Source: Trematomus loennbergii (Eukaryota > Chordata > Actinopteri > Perciformes > Nototheniidae). From it: a DNA stretch of 64,000 nucleotides. The stretch lies in NCBI GenBank assembly GCA_012861695.1, contig JAAOOA010001645.1:1-64000 (forward strand). Direction: 5' to 3'. A program made the position numbers and the translations under genes. Each line of letters starts with the position of its first letter. Position 1 is the first letter of the stretch. The notes beneath the pieces were generated by a model. The model made no database searches. It was not told the origin of the DNA and saw only the letters and a program-made list of their open reading frames with translations. This document shows, piece after piece, positions 11,466-23,925 of the stretch.

Positions 11466-13419
11466 TCAGAGTTTAGGATCGCCGAAGACACTACACTACC
11501 CATAATCCCCAGCTATCGTTTGGGACTACAGTCCCGTTGACAAACCCCGTGATTAATCTTCAAGCTCTGGGATTGGATGTTGGAGTGGCAGTGCGCCAAG
11601 GTTACGCCGAGCGCCAAACAGCTCTTTGAAATGGAACGAAACCACGGCAGACTTTCCAAAACTGGACTTGAACGCCTCCCCAGAACTACACATGCTGGCT
11701 ATTGTGTTTCGCAACATGTTCTATGGCACGTCTCTACTGGGAATTGTAGTTTTAAAAGACGTTAAAAAAATTAGAAGTTGACTACAATTCAGAGGTTAAC
11801 CTGGTATTTTTACTCCACTACATTTATTTTAGTTACTTTGCAGATTCTGATTAATGATGTGAAAATAAACAACCCTTAAATCAGACTTTAGTTACACCTG
11901 AGTAAAATTCAGGGAAAGGTGATTGTCAAGTGCCAACAATCAGGAGAGATATTAGTTGGTGCTTGAGAAGACTAAACATTTATCTGCAGATCTCTATAAA
12001 GTATATTCATTACTCGTTATTCTCTACTAATAGTTAATTAAAAACTGTATATAATAGCTATTTTGCACATCCCTTTCAAGATTTTCTAAGGTTTATTGAC
12101 ATATCATATACACAACTATGTTGAAGTTATGCAATTAATGAAAAACTTGGGTCACAGGTTCCTCAACAATGACAAGACATCTATCAATATGTGTGTATAC
12201 CTCCACCATTAACTCAAATTCTGCACATGTCTTATACTATCTACATACATAAGAGTATAATTAATATATATATAATATCAGTTAAAATAAGTGCTTCAAC
12301 ACAGTTAACCTTGCAGGAAAGCAATATATTAGACGTTAAGTACTTTGTCAGGCTTAATATTTATCTGTAGATAGATACCCCCAAAGCTTTTTTCTTATTT
12401 GAAAGAAGACCTTAACCTAAAGTATTCTTTAATGTGTTAATAAGGTTAATTAGTTTGTCTGTTTTGCATATCCTCATATTAATATCTTTGTACATCAGGC
12501 ACTAAACTGTTTTATTGTAGAGATCACTTACAGTATCTTCTTGATTTTTTATTTCTATATTTCTATCATTGACCTTCTACTTTCCCCCTATGAAAGTATG
12601 TACTCTTAATATTGTATTCATCAAATGACATTATTCAACAAAAATAACATTATTCAACAAATAACATTATTCAACAAAAATAATTAAATAACGTGCTTTA
12701 ACCACTAGGCGGTGCACACAAGGTACACACAGTATACTAATAATAACTTTGTATTATTAGTGTAGGACACTTATGTATGTATAACATCTGAAGATGTGTA
12801 GTTTTTTTCATGTTTTTACATAATTGTACAGGATATTTCTATATTATTTCTCATGTTTTACTTCTACACATTAATATCTGATTTGTAAAACATCACAGAC
12901 AGAAAGGTATATCCGTCATTTAATGGTAAGCTATTGAAATTGTGATTCCATAGATGCGTCTCCCATCACCCAAATCCCTGACTATTCTCTCACTCAGTAT
13001 TTACATTCTTATATTCAAAGAAAATCAGTAATATCTTTAAAAATGACAAGTCCTTTTCTATCATCTGTGCACCGTTATGGTGTAAATATAACCTATCTAC
13101 CAATTGGATCAAATATATAAGTCAGCCGAATTAGTATTGATACTGTAAGGAGACGTATTTTGTGAAAAGAAATGTAAGATGTTGTTTAATTGTTGATATA
13201 TTTATGATCCACGTCACGTATTCAGTTTCGGCGGCAGTTCTTCCTGTTTGTCCAGAAGTCTTCTCATCAGGGCTCTATAAATAAAGAACTACGGCAGATG
13301 TGTAATATTTAATGCAGCCGAACCGTGTATTACAATGCTGTTATGTGATGACTTTCAAAGAGAAAAGCAAGAACACTCGGAATAAAGTATTTTTTTTTTT
13401 TTTTTTTTATGTTTTTCGG
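11466..13419. other. Interior of the P-like element; no gene
   Basis: AT-rich sequence with two borrowed repeats. 11560-11765 is similar to 63165-63415 (shared ACCACGGCAGACTTTCCAAA), and 12135-12240 is similar to 63893-63995 (shared ACAAGACATCTATC). A small tandem repeat around AACATTATTCAACAAA lies near 12630-12680. No catalytic transposase domain is visible in any frame. Confidence 0.5.
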
Positions 13420-14024
13420 ATTTCACATCGCATAAACACCATATCCCAACGTGCATTGCGGCTAAAACATCCAATCAGCGAGCTGAGATCTTTCCTACGT
13501 CTGTTTCCGGTATTGTTCCTGTAATGAGAGTTCACATTTATGCTACATTGAAGGGTGGAATTGACTACACATCTTCAGAAACATAATTTGCTTCAGATAT
13601 ACTGTAACTCATAGCAATATTGTAACCATTAAGAAAAGCCAACTGCATTAAAAACCCAGTTAACAAACACTAGGTAAAGTATTTTTTCCTTCAGTAATGA
13701 AGATGTAATTCCAATGTAGACACACCTGGGGTCGCTGTTCAGTCTGTTACGCTGAGCCATGCATTGTCTGGAACGTAAAAGGGACAAAGAAGACAAAGTG
13801 AAGTGACGTACTTCCGGTTCAATGTGAAAACATTCCCAGTTAAACAACAGAAACAAATCGCTTAATGAAAAGATAAAACACTGGCATGTAATTTACGTTA
13901 GAATAAATAGAATAGTTTTGAATAATAGATGAGAGTAAAATCTACGTAACTTTACAGCCCCACCCACTTTGGGGAACCAACTCTGTCATTTGAACGGCGA
14001 TCAAGCCTGAAGCCACAGAGCTCT

Positions 14025-14091
14025 TCTGCTGTCCTTAGAGGAAGTTTGAGGTGTTTGAGGTGCAATAAACGACACAGCAGCTTTTTGGCAT
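14025..14091 (-). pseudogene. THAP N-terminus relic, right arm
   Basis: The reverse complement from 14091 again begins MPKSCCVVYCTSN but loses the middle of the exon by deletion, then rejoins the sequence encoding RRALWLQA. It mirrors 11193-11318 and shows that the right end derives from the same 5' region as the left end. Confidence 0.55.
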
Positions 14092-14254
14092 GTTAAAACT
14101 ATTATTTTCTGCCTCGCAGCTGGCGAAATTAAAGCCTCGCCTACTGATTTGAATTTAACCATAGGATATCGAGCCCGATCGTCGATTTCAAATGTGTGCT
14201 CTAAATGACTATTATCATTATTATAAGCAAGACAATAAATGGCAAAGATATGTA

Positions 14255-14530
14255 GAAAATAAACGTATTTGAGATAAGTTCTAACAAACGTAACGTGGGA
14301 GAAAATATGTTTCTAGAAGATATGTAGAAATAAACGTATTTGAGATAAGTTCATAACAAACGTAACGTGGGAGAAAATATGTTTCTAGAAGTATGTAGAA
14401 AATAAACGTATTTGAGATAAGTTCATAACAAACGTAACGTGGGAGAAAATATGTTTCTAGAAGATATGTAGAAAATAAACGTATTTGAGATAAGTTCATA
14501 ACAAACGTGTGTGGGAGAAAATAAGTTTCT
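14255..14530. repeat. 73-bp subterminal tandem repeats, right arm (inverted)
   Basis: Reverse complement of the left-arm array, again about four units, with TAACAAACGTAACGTGGGAG as the recurring core. Small indels differ from the left array. Confidence 0.85.
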
Positions 14531-14946
14531 AGCTAAACGTAATTGAGAATGCAGTTTAGTTCTGTGGGAACGTAATTTTTAGGAGACAGGGTTGCAATAT
14601 AACTTAAAGCTCCCATGTCATGCTTTTCCGGTTATTACCCGTCCCCTTGTGTGTTATGAAGGTTTTTATGCATGTAAACGGTGTGCAGAGTCAAAACCCT
14701 CAAAGTACACCCTGTAGCGAGTAAACTCTAACACAGAAAATACCTCCCCAAAACGCCTCGTTGGAGATACGTCACTGCCCATTTGAGTCTTCCATTTCGT
14801 TCCGGGTACGGCATGATGTCATGTGGTACCCGAACGAAATGGACCAATCCCGAAGAGCTATGGCCACACCCAGCGGCGCTGGCCGCACCCTCTGCCAGCC
14901 TAACATTTACTGTTGGAAGCGCTGGTTGTTCACAATCGATCCAGTC

Positions 14947-17900
14947 ATGCCGATGCCAAAGACCTGTTTCCTGAAATGTGAGGAGAAATCTGAGCTGTTT
15001 GTCCTACCGATGGAAGAACCACGACGAAGTCAGTGGTTGAAATTTCTGTTTAACACTGTTCCTTCAGAGGTTCGAAGAACGTTACTGTGTGCCCGGCATT
15101 TCATAGACGAAAGCTTCCAAAATTTGCCCAGTTTGAGGCCGGATATGCACAGCATTTGAAACTGAAGGACGATACTATGCCTAGTTTGTTTGGACCGTTT
15201 GGAGCAGGAGAAGATTCGGGTACACAACCTGTAAGTTTGCATTTATTTGTGTATTTATCAAACAAGGTATCTACCACGACTGTTTAAATGTGTAAACCGG
15301 ACTGCTAAGTCATTGACATAGTGCTAACTAAGTTGCTAGCGTTTCCATATATCAACTCCAATATCAGCAGATCGCCTTACATACATGTATCTCATAGCAG
15401 GATAATGTCTGCATTCACACACGAAATAGTCATAGACCGTATACTCCTGGTGATTTACCGTACGGTCAGTCGCGAAACGTAATTACATTATAGCTGGCGT
15501 AACGAGCGTGTATGCTACCGAGCTAAACAACGAGGCTATTCCTAGTTTGTTTGGACCGTTTGGAGTAGGGAAGATTCGGGTACACAACCTGTAAGTTTGC
15601 ATTGTTATTTGTGTATTTATCAAACAAGGTATCTACCACGACTGTTTAAATGTGTAACCGGACTGCTAAGTCATTGACATAGTGCTAACTGGGCTAACTA
15701 AGTGCTAGCGTTTCCATATATCAACTCCAATATCAGCAGATCGCCTTACATACATGTATCTCATAGCAGATAATGTCTGCATTCACACACGAAATAGTCA
15801 TAGACAGTATTCTCCGGGTGATTTACCGTACGGTCAGTCGCGAAACGTAATTACATTATAGCTGGCGTAACGACCGTGTATGCTACCGAGCTAAACAACA
15901 AGGCTACTAAGAGCTAGACATGAGTTTGCTCAGAAAAACATTGGTTTTATGCCAGCTACAATGAATGTAGCAGACTACCCATATAAGATTGCAATTGTAA
16001 ACATGTTGTTGATAGCCTAATATGAACCTATCTGTTGTTCATAGTATAGTATAGCATATTACACTGAACAACTAGCCAACGTAGATTAGCATTGTAATCC
16101 AGCTGGCAAGCTGACGAACATCAAACAACTAAGTTTCAATAATATTTTGTGATTTGCACTTCATTTCGTTAGGAATGTCTCCCAGAAAGTGTTGCTTTTA
16201 GGAAATTGACTGTTTGACAAAATTAATTTTATGAATGATATTTGTATCTTTCTTAGAGTACATCACAGCAGGACCCCGTAACCACCACCGCTCCAGTACA
16301 GTCGGATGCCAAACAGACCGTACAAAGACTGTTTCTGTGGGAACTCTACAGAGGGCTGAGACACGGTCTGTGGGAACTCTACAGAGGGCTGAGACACGGT
16401 CTGTGGGAACACAGACAGTGGAATTGAAAGTGTCAGTTGCTACACAGTTGTCCCGGTGAACACTGAAGTCGGCACACGTGAGGAGCAAAGCTATAACATA
16501 ACACTGACATTGACTGTATTTTTCATTTGAGATACCTTAATTGTGCTTTTATTACATGTACAGCACTTTGGCTCGAACAAAATCGTTTTTAAATGTGCTC
16601 TATAAATAAAACTGTATTTGATATTATTGTTTATCACTGAAATACTGTTATGTGGACTACAGGAAATACAGTGCTTTGTGTAGTTCATTCTAAATATTTC
16701 ATGAATTACTGTCAGATGTACACAAGTTGTTGGCCTTTTAAAATGTATTAGTGTATTATATAATGTACAAAGTATTTATGCATTTTTCCCTTTTATTAAT
16801 AGGCATCCAGGCCACGGTTTCTTTCCAAAGTGTTGGCACTGAAACTTCCACCTACCCAGATTTCCCCTTGGCCTCTACACCAATAAAGGGCCCAGAACTG
16901 GGACCTAGAAGAGACCTCGACTGGAGTTGGAGGAGGAACAAGGAGAGACTTCAACTGAATTTGAAGAGACTCTGGATTCGAGTTACCACCCTGATGATTC
17001 TGTACTTGCAGAAGAATCTGACGTATCGTAAGTTTGATATATTGGGTATACATTACTATTACTGTACTTCAGAGTTGAAAAAAGAATATTGGAAATCTAA
17101 CATGTATTGTTAATTTTGTTTTGTTACATTAGACTTCAGACACGATCCACGCACAGTGACGCAAAGTACATTGTGTTTGAAAGCTGCCTCGGACAGCTGT
17201 TTGAAAAATGTCCGGTGTGTAAGAGAGACTGTGATGTCCAAAGACGAAAACTGGGGACTTTTGTGGCGTTCACACAGCGTTGTCCAAGCTGCAGTTACCT
17301 CAGACAATGGAGAGCCAGCCCGTCGTCGGAAGTACCCCGGTTAGCAACTTACAATTATCCGCTGCTACATACTTCAGTGGTGGTTCCTTCTTCCAACTAC
17401 AAAAGGTATTTTACCATCTAACATCCATAGCATATGAACATTGACAGCAGTGGACTTTTTCAAAAACGTTTCCTCTTTTTCTATGTATTCATAGATATGC
17501 AGAGCCATGCAGCTGGAGATCTTCAGTATGAGACCTTCAGGAGGCATGCTAGGAATTACTTGGAGCCTGCTATTATCCACAAGTGGAAGACTGATCAGCT
17601 GAAGATTTTCCAGCAACTACACCACCAGGGGGAAATGTCACAGTTGCAGGAGATATGAGAGCAGACTCTCCAGGTAATCGGAAACAAACAAGACAGTCTA
17701 GTGCCAGAGTTACTGGTGTATATTACAATTCATCTAAGTTATCCATTGACATTCTGTTGAAAAGCTTTGAAACCTCCTTTATTATATTATCTTCAGGGCA
17801 CTCAGCGAAGTTCGGAAGCTACACACTCATGCACCTGGGAAGCAATACCATTGTGGACTTCCAGCTTGTTCAGGTGTGAATCTCTTTCTGGGTGTTATCA

Positions 17901-19937
17901 TTTTATGCTTACTGGCTGTTGATGCATGTTTCAGTATATTTATGCCCTATTTCTTATTCACCAACAGAGCAATGAAGTAGGTGGTAGTTATCACATGGAA
18001 AAGGAGGGACTGAACAGATGCCTAGATCATCTGGAGTCAAACAATTTGGCGGTTGAGTACATTGTGACTGACCGTCATCCACAAATCCAGAAGTTTCTGA
18101 GGGAACGCAACATAGAACAATTCTATGATGTGTTTATCCCTATATGTTTGAATGGAAGAATACCAAATCAGAGACACTGTCCTTTGTTCAGATATTCCTT
18201 TGTTTTACTATGCAATTTATCCTGAGCTTCTAATCAGCAGCAGACATGACATCATGTCTGGATAGATACATGATTTATATCCCCCTACAATTTGTCCTCT
18301 AATCTGGTCTTTCCTCTGTTATTGTAAACTGTCTGCCAGACCACTTGATCACAGCCCCTTTTGTCATTGTAAATTCAATTTCACTCACTACTCTTAGGAT
18401 AATGTGAGTACTCTTTAGAATGGGAATTTAGAGTGATGTGTATATGAATATGTATGGGGGTTTCCTGGGCTGGCTATTAAATGCTTTCAGACAGAAGGGT
18501 GTGTCCCTGACCATTGTCAGGCAATTATCATATGGATGTTATGGTTGTAATTAACATGCTGTGCTTACCCTTCTGTCTGCCCCCCACCCTTCTTTCCACC
18601 ACACCCTTGAATATTGTCCATCACAGCACATCATTTACACACTATGGCTTGAATATTCACTTGTGCATGTGTTTCTTTTTATCAGGTTTGTCCAAGAAAC
18701 TTGTGAAACTTTCACAGAACAAGGACTGCAATTTGTTGAAGAGGTGGCTGCACAGCATAAAAAACCATGTATACTGGAGTGCGACGAGCACAACCTCGGG
18801 CCGGAGAAGGTGGCAAGGTGGACGTCAGTCGTCAACCACCTACAAAACATTCACGTGCACGACGACCCCCTATTCCCCAAGTGTGAACGTCCTGAAAGAG
18901 CCACAACAGATGCAAATAAATGGCTAAAACCTGGTAAGTTCAATATTTATAAAACAATTGGAAATAACAAGTGAGAAATTTAAAAACACTTCACTTCCTT
19001 CATAATATCAACAATATTGAATGTAAATAAACATTGTTGTTATGGAAAATGATAGTTGTAATGTTCTAATGTTCTCAAAGATGTGAAAAAGCTAAGCCAT
19101 CACTACCAGACCTCATCGCTGGAGTCGTTCCACAGCTTGATTCTGCGTTTTGCCCCCAAAAATGTGGTTTTCCCCTTCATGGGAATGTTGTGCAGGTAAT
19201 ACACTGTATAATTTATTCTGTAGCATCTTATAACACAGTCACTGTTTAGTGGCATGAGGGTTTTATTCTGTCATAACACAAAGTCTCATTTTATTTTGCT
19301 ATTCTATAGGTTGTGTCTAGCAGCCATGCATCACAATGAGAATGCTGACCGTGAGCAAGCCACAACAGCTGCAGGACTACTTGTGTACAAATTGGCCTAT
19401 CCAAAAGCAAGGAGGGAGAATGTACCGCAAAGCCTGTAAAGAAGGACCCTACATACAGTAAGTTGTCAAATATTTTAGTTTTTATTAAAAACATAACTTA
19501 CATTTTAAATGATTATTGCACAAAGTACCAATGAACTGGCCAGATATATGGAGAACCGGGATGACTGGAAGCAGGGAGGGCTCGTCTGAGGACGACCTAG
19601 AGAGATAGCCACACTGAATTATATGTACAATGAAAGAATAAAAGAAAAATACAATAATAAATTATTATATGAATGTTATATTTTTCAGTGTATGTGGGTG
19701 AGCTGATGAGGCTGGTGTTTGAAGAAGTATTTGAGGATCCAAACGCCCTTTGTGGAGGAGATGAATAAAATTCCCATCCCAAAGGACCTGTCCACTCAAT
19801 TTGACAGGCCCTCAAAGGAGGAAGTGGTAGCCCGCCATGTCTCACGTTTTAGTCAAGGGGCGGTCGGAAGCCAACATACTGTCCTGCCAGATCAGGAAAC
19901 TCCCGGCGTATCCGGCGGACAACACTTGGCGGGATGA
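14947..19937 (+). pseudogene. Kolobok transposase, about 11 exons, frameshifted
   Basis: Exon 1 (14947-15230) encodes a full THAP C2CH signature: TCFLKC, then W, then CARHF; a one-base shift near 15120 separates it from its continuation, followed by donor GTAAGT. Further exons by splice sites and conserved text: about 16257-16480 (repeated SVGT), 16803-17027, 17133-17405 (KYIVFESC, CPVC, CPSC), 17495-17673 (DMRADSPG), 17797-17873 (GHSAKFGSYT), 17968-about 18140 (SNEVGGSYHME, VTDRH), 18686-18933 (KNHVYW), 19081-19195, 19310-19457 (MHHNENADR) and 19689-19937 (FEEVFEDP, IPIPKDL). The acidic residues in DMRADSP and VTDRH fit a DDE-type catalytic core. Frame breaks lie in exons 1, 3, 4, 8, 10 and 11, so no functional protein is expected. 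Enzyme role in life: cut-and-paste transposition. Confidence 0.8.
15180..15900. repeat. 361-bp tandem duplication in the Kolobok gene
   Basis: The segment starting CCTAGTTTGTTTGGACCG at 15180 starts again at 15541. It copies the end of exon 1, its GTAAGT donor (15231) and part of intron 1, so the pseudogene has a second, duplicated donor near 15591. Confidence 0.85.
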
Positions 19938-21500
19938 CCACTCTGATGCCTCGTCCTAAGAAGCCCCAGCACCAGCTTACAAAGCTGCGATAGGCAAGAT
20001 GCCGAAAATGCCTATAAGAGAGGAATGGATGATAAGATATATGTGCTGTCCTGTTTTTCACCCTTACCCTCTGGCTGCTTGAAAAACTGATTTTCCCCAC
20101 AGGTCCATCTTATCTTATACAGTGTATATATGTATATCAATCATCATTTTGTACATTTCTAGAAATAATGTTTGATAGAAATACTTGGTAGCCTTTCTTC
20201 CCTGAATTATTTGCTCCTAGATAGCATATCATTCATATATAGCAAACCATGATTTGATTTTTCATCAAATACAGTAGTAGTTTATTACAGGTAAAAATAA
20301 CTTACTCTCCTTCTGTTCTACACCTCAAAGGTCCATAATCAAACCTATAAATGTTATGGAGGTTCTGCAGGGTGTATGGATTTAAACAGTTCTAGTCCGG
20401 GGTGGTCAACCATGCACACAATAGGTTCTGGGACTTGCATCATTCGTGTTGCAACCTATAGGAAGATAAGATATTTGTAACATAACACGTTTAGCAATTA
20501 ACTCAAATATGGCGAGGTTTACAAAATAAACATTAATTAACATTATTAATAAATAAAAGGGCATATAATAGTCTATTGACTTGACAAGTATGTAGGCCTA
20601 TGGTGTATATAATGTTGTGTGCTACTGTTGGTGTTTTTGTTGTATCTGTCACCATACTTGCCAACCTTGAGACCTCGGAAATCGGGAGCATTACTAAAGA
20701 GACGCGCTACCATGGAAACCAAACAATGGTGTAGCTGTATTAAAGTCCGAGTGGAAACAGTCCAGGGTAAATCTGATTTTGTCAGAAATCGGGAGAAATG
20801 CGGGAGAAATATGACCCCGGGAGGAAACCGGGAGAGGGCTATGAAATCGGGAGTCTCCCGCTAAAAGTATGTCTGTTACCTTTCTAATTTCCCTGCAACA
20901 GACGTTTTCCACTTCGGTTGGCATGACTGCGCAGTTTCCACACGTGCACCTATATAACAGCAGTTGTAGGTACAGTTTGGTTAGTCAGCGAAACAAACTT
21001 GTTACTGTGATGTAGATAAATTATGCAGTTCTAACATTACATCTGAAGTGTAAGAGCTATACAAAATTTAAACTTTCCACTGTGAAACCGCCTGCTCCAG
21101 TCTAGTTTGGGACGGTGGATCAGGTCCATCACGGTCCGTCTCACTTTCAGGATCGGACTCCGGTTCAAACATGTACGGCTGTACTGACGCCATTTGAAAA
21201 CTGATGCTCAGAGCCGAAAACACAGTGTTAGACATGGGCGGAGCCTCTCTGGTGGTTGACTAATCAGAACAGAGTGGCCGAGCTGACCAATCGGAGCACA
21301 CTAGGCTCACAGGGAGGGGGGGGGCAGGAGCACAATCAAGCCGTTTTGCACAGAGAGTGAATACTGCTGAATACACATACTATACAGAGATGCTGTATGC
21401 GAAACCAATGTGAGTTTGGAAAATTGCACAGTATAAATCTATTTTAGTATACCTCAACAATGTAATTATGATCAGTGGAAATGGCCATGACATGGGACCT
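19938..21500. other. 3' non-coding part of the Kolobok element
   Basis: No gene. Contains the MITE-like piece, then sequence around GACCAATCGGAGCAC (about 21280) and the right terminal repeat. Short open frames here lack domain content. Confidence 0.5.
20655..20870. mobile_element. MITE-like insertion in the Kolobok 3' region
   Basis: The piece begins near ATACTTGCCAACCTTGAGAC, contains the repeat also seen at 9040-9110, and ends in repeated CGGGAG motifs. The same core at a second site shows it is interspersed. I could not define both termini or a target duplication. Confidence 0.45.
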
Positions 21501-21504
21501 TTAA

Positions 21505-23521
21505 ACAACAGAACCATGAAAATAAACATAAAAAGGAAAAGGAAAAAATAGAACCAAAAAATAAATAAATTAAAAATAAAATAAAAACCAAACAAGTAAA
21601 ACAAACAAATAATTATACAATACAAATAATTATACAATACAGTGACAATGTAGACAATGACAACACCATAACACGTATTTCCGGCCGTCAGGACAAATAG
21701 CCACAGAATGCACCATTCCATCACTTGGTCATATCTCAGATATGTTTTCCAAATAAGAAAACAATGGCAACCACAGAGCTTGAAAAATATGTCCACGATT
21801 ATATTTTTCCAATGTCATTTTCTCCAGAGGTAAAAAATGTGTTATCTGATCAATGAAAAGTTTAAATGTTGGGGGACGTTCATTCTTCCAGAATAAAAGT
21901 ATACATTTCTTGGCAAAATATGTTATTGTGATTAGTATTCTGTAATGTTTTGAGTTCAGTTTAAAGTTTGGCATGTCATTTAACAGGAAAAAACATGGAT
22001 TTAGGCTAATTTCGATGTCTAAAACGGCTTTTGTGAGAGCATGAATCGAATCCCAGAAATGTTTCAAGAGATCACAATCCCAAAACAGATGCATAAATGT
22101 TCCTTCTTTTATTTTACATCTCGGACATTTTGGAGTTTTCTTTGGAAATGTTATGCATCTTTATGGGTGTGAGGTCAAATTTGTTGATACATTTAAAGTT
22201 TGCTTCTTTGATTTTATTGCTTGTGAATGGAAAATGTGTTCTTTCACAATATTCAGCCAAGTAGTTGCATCTATCTGTATCCCTAAGTCCTTTTCCCAGA
22301 TCTTTTTTAAAGTTAGAAATGATGACTGAGCTCTTTTAGAAAAACTGCATTAAATTCACTAATTTTACCTTTGATCGTGCTCGATGACATCAATATCTCC
22401 TCCTCTTCTAACAATCCCGATCTCAATTTATTGCTTTTAATAATTGATTGGATCACGTTCCTAATTTGCAGGTATCTGAAAAAATCCTTATTTGAAATGT
22501 CATATTCTGCTCTTAAATCATTAAATGATTTCATTGTTATATCTTTGTGAAACAAATGTTTCAATTGCTTTATACCTGATTTCGTCCATTTGTTTATATC
22601 GATTGACAACAAATATTTGCTAAGATCAGGATTGTTCAAAATAGGAGAAAAGATGGAAATACCAGAGTTAACATGAACTTTTTTTGTACAGTCCCTCCAG
22701 GCTAAAAGTGTATTGACCACTGTAAAACATTTGTCCATATTTTTCACCTTATTGAAATCTTTAACAAATATAAGAGTTTCCACTGGCAACGGGTCAAAGA
22801 CATTGGCTTCTATCTGAACCCATAGTGAATCATTTCTTCCCAGAGACCATGATAGTACATTTCTTAAATTGAGCTGACCATAAGTAGTGTTGAAAGTTGG
22901 GAAGACCAAGTCCCCCCATAGTTTCTGGTTTCATAAGAGTAATTAACTTGATTCTTGGTTTTTTATTACACCAGATACATTTTGAGATATGTCTATTGAG
23001 AGATTTAAAATAGTCAGCGGATAAATAGCATGGTAACATTTGAAAAAGAAAATTACATCTCGGTAGAATATTCATTTTTATGACATTGATTCTTCCTAGC
23101 AGTGATATTGGTAATGTGGACCATTTAGATACATCCTGTTTGATTTTGTCAATGAGCGGATTGTAATTCTCTTTAAACAGATTATCCAGTGTGGTGTTAT
23201 ATTTATTCCTAAGTATTTAAAGCCACCTGGTGACAAATTAAAAGAACAAGACTTTTCCAGATTTGCTGTTGGCGTCATATGTAAGAAACAAGCATTAGAT
23301 TCTTAAAATTAATTTTATATCCTGAGTATCTTCCAAATTGCTCTATCGTGTTGTGCAGATGTGGTACTGAATTTTCTGGGTCTGTTAAGTAAGAATGATA
23401 TCGTCAGCATACAGAGAAATGTTGTGATCATCGTTATCTTCACTCCTTTAATACCCTGTTTGCAGCAAAACGTCTACTTCTGTATTGATGAGTTTAGATA
23501 CTCTTGATCTAAATCAGATAA
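21505..23521 (-). pseudogene. L1-type LINE ORF2, 3' half (split by the palindrome)
   Basis: Minus strand, from 23521 downward: LPTLSDLDQEYLN text, then a deletion of most of the reverse transcriptase core, then the catalytic box ISLYADDIIL (about 23412-23440), the FKYLGI...IT region (23278), MNILPRCNFLFQMLP and MGGLGLPNF (23075-22900), and the C-terminal MHLFWDCD region (22094) ending at 21729. These are landmarks of L1-type ORF2 after the fingers/palm. Several frames are used, so it is decayed. The 5' half continues at 37404-38657 on the other side of the inserted palindrome; the two join in frame across the CCTACG (CGTAGG) target site. The far 3' end, near the Kolobok TTAA at 21501, is not clearly defined. 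Confidence 0.8.
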
Positions 23522-23689
23522 CGTAGGAGTAGTGTTACCAATCCCGCTTCAATCTCATTAGTATGCATAAAAAAGTGACAGGTCACACCTTCTAAGTCCC
23601 GCCCCCTAATTATGTTTATGACATCCTCCTTTGATATGCTAATGAGCCCCTTTGATCGAGGTGTTATCGCGTACAGGTGTGACATCACA

Positions 23690-23925
23690 TCCTCACCTAG
23701 CCCCCACCCCCCTCAGCCCACCCCCCTCCCCCTCACATACAGGTGCTACATCCTCTCAGGTAGCCCCCCCTTCTCAGCCCCCACCCCGCTCAGCCCCCAC
23801 CCTCTCAACCCACCCCTCCTCCCCTTACAGCAGGTTTCACATCCGCCCTCTCAGCCCCCACCTCTCTCAGCCCCCACCTACCGCAACCCACCCCCCTCCT
23901 CATCCCCCTCCTGTCCGGTCAGCAG
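23690..23925. repeat. Pyrimidine-rich subterminal repeat, left arm
   Basis: Repeated CTCAGCCCCCACC-type units, strongly C-rich on this strand, about 160 bp inside the left end. A related shorter stretch lies at 24643-24720. Mirrored near 37010-37240 as a G-rich block. The G-rich strand could form quadruplex structures (inference). Confidence 0.8.

Larger units (their letters stand above)
10675..14594. mobile_element. P-superfamily-like DNA transposon derivative with duplicated inverted ends
   Basis: Seen: both ends are CAACCCTGTCTCC (perfect inverted repeats), flanked by the 8-bp direct repeat CAATATAA at 10667-10674 and 14595-14602. The inverted similarity extends far inward: 10675-about 11465 matches the reverse complement of about 13420-14594, apart from a 430-bp insertion near 13510-13940. 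Each arm holds a block of 73-bp tandem repeats and a copy of a THAP-like coding start. Known: P elements make 8-bp duplications and their transposases start with a THAP domain. Inference: a non-autonomous P-like element whose two ends are both copies of the 5' end. hAT also makes 8-bp duplications but does not normally carry THAP. No transposase catalytic domain is present. Confidence 0.65.
14608..21500 (+). mobile_element. Kolobok DNA transposon, 6.9 kb, with TTAA target duplication
   Basis: Seen: the left end TTAA|AGCTCCCATGTCATG (TTAA at 14604-14607) matches, with one mismatch, the inverted right end CATGACATGGGACCT|TTAA (TTAA at 21501-21504). Between them lie a THAP domain and a multi-exon transposase reading left to right. 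Known: Kolobok elements duplicate TTAA, and vertebrate members encode THAP-containing transposases with intron-split genes. Distance from last exon to right end is about 1.5 kb and includes a MITE-like insertion near 20655-20870. Inference: a full-length but dead autonomous element, because the coding exons carry several frameshifts. piggyBac also uses TTAA, but the proteins do not fit it. Confidence 0.85.

Noticed and set aside
10675..14594. P-like element as an ordinary hAT MITE
   Set aside because: 8-bp duplications fit hAT, but THAP starts at both ends and the lack of any BED or hAT dimerisation sequence favour the P superfamily. Not excluded completely.
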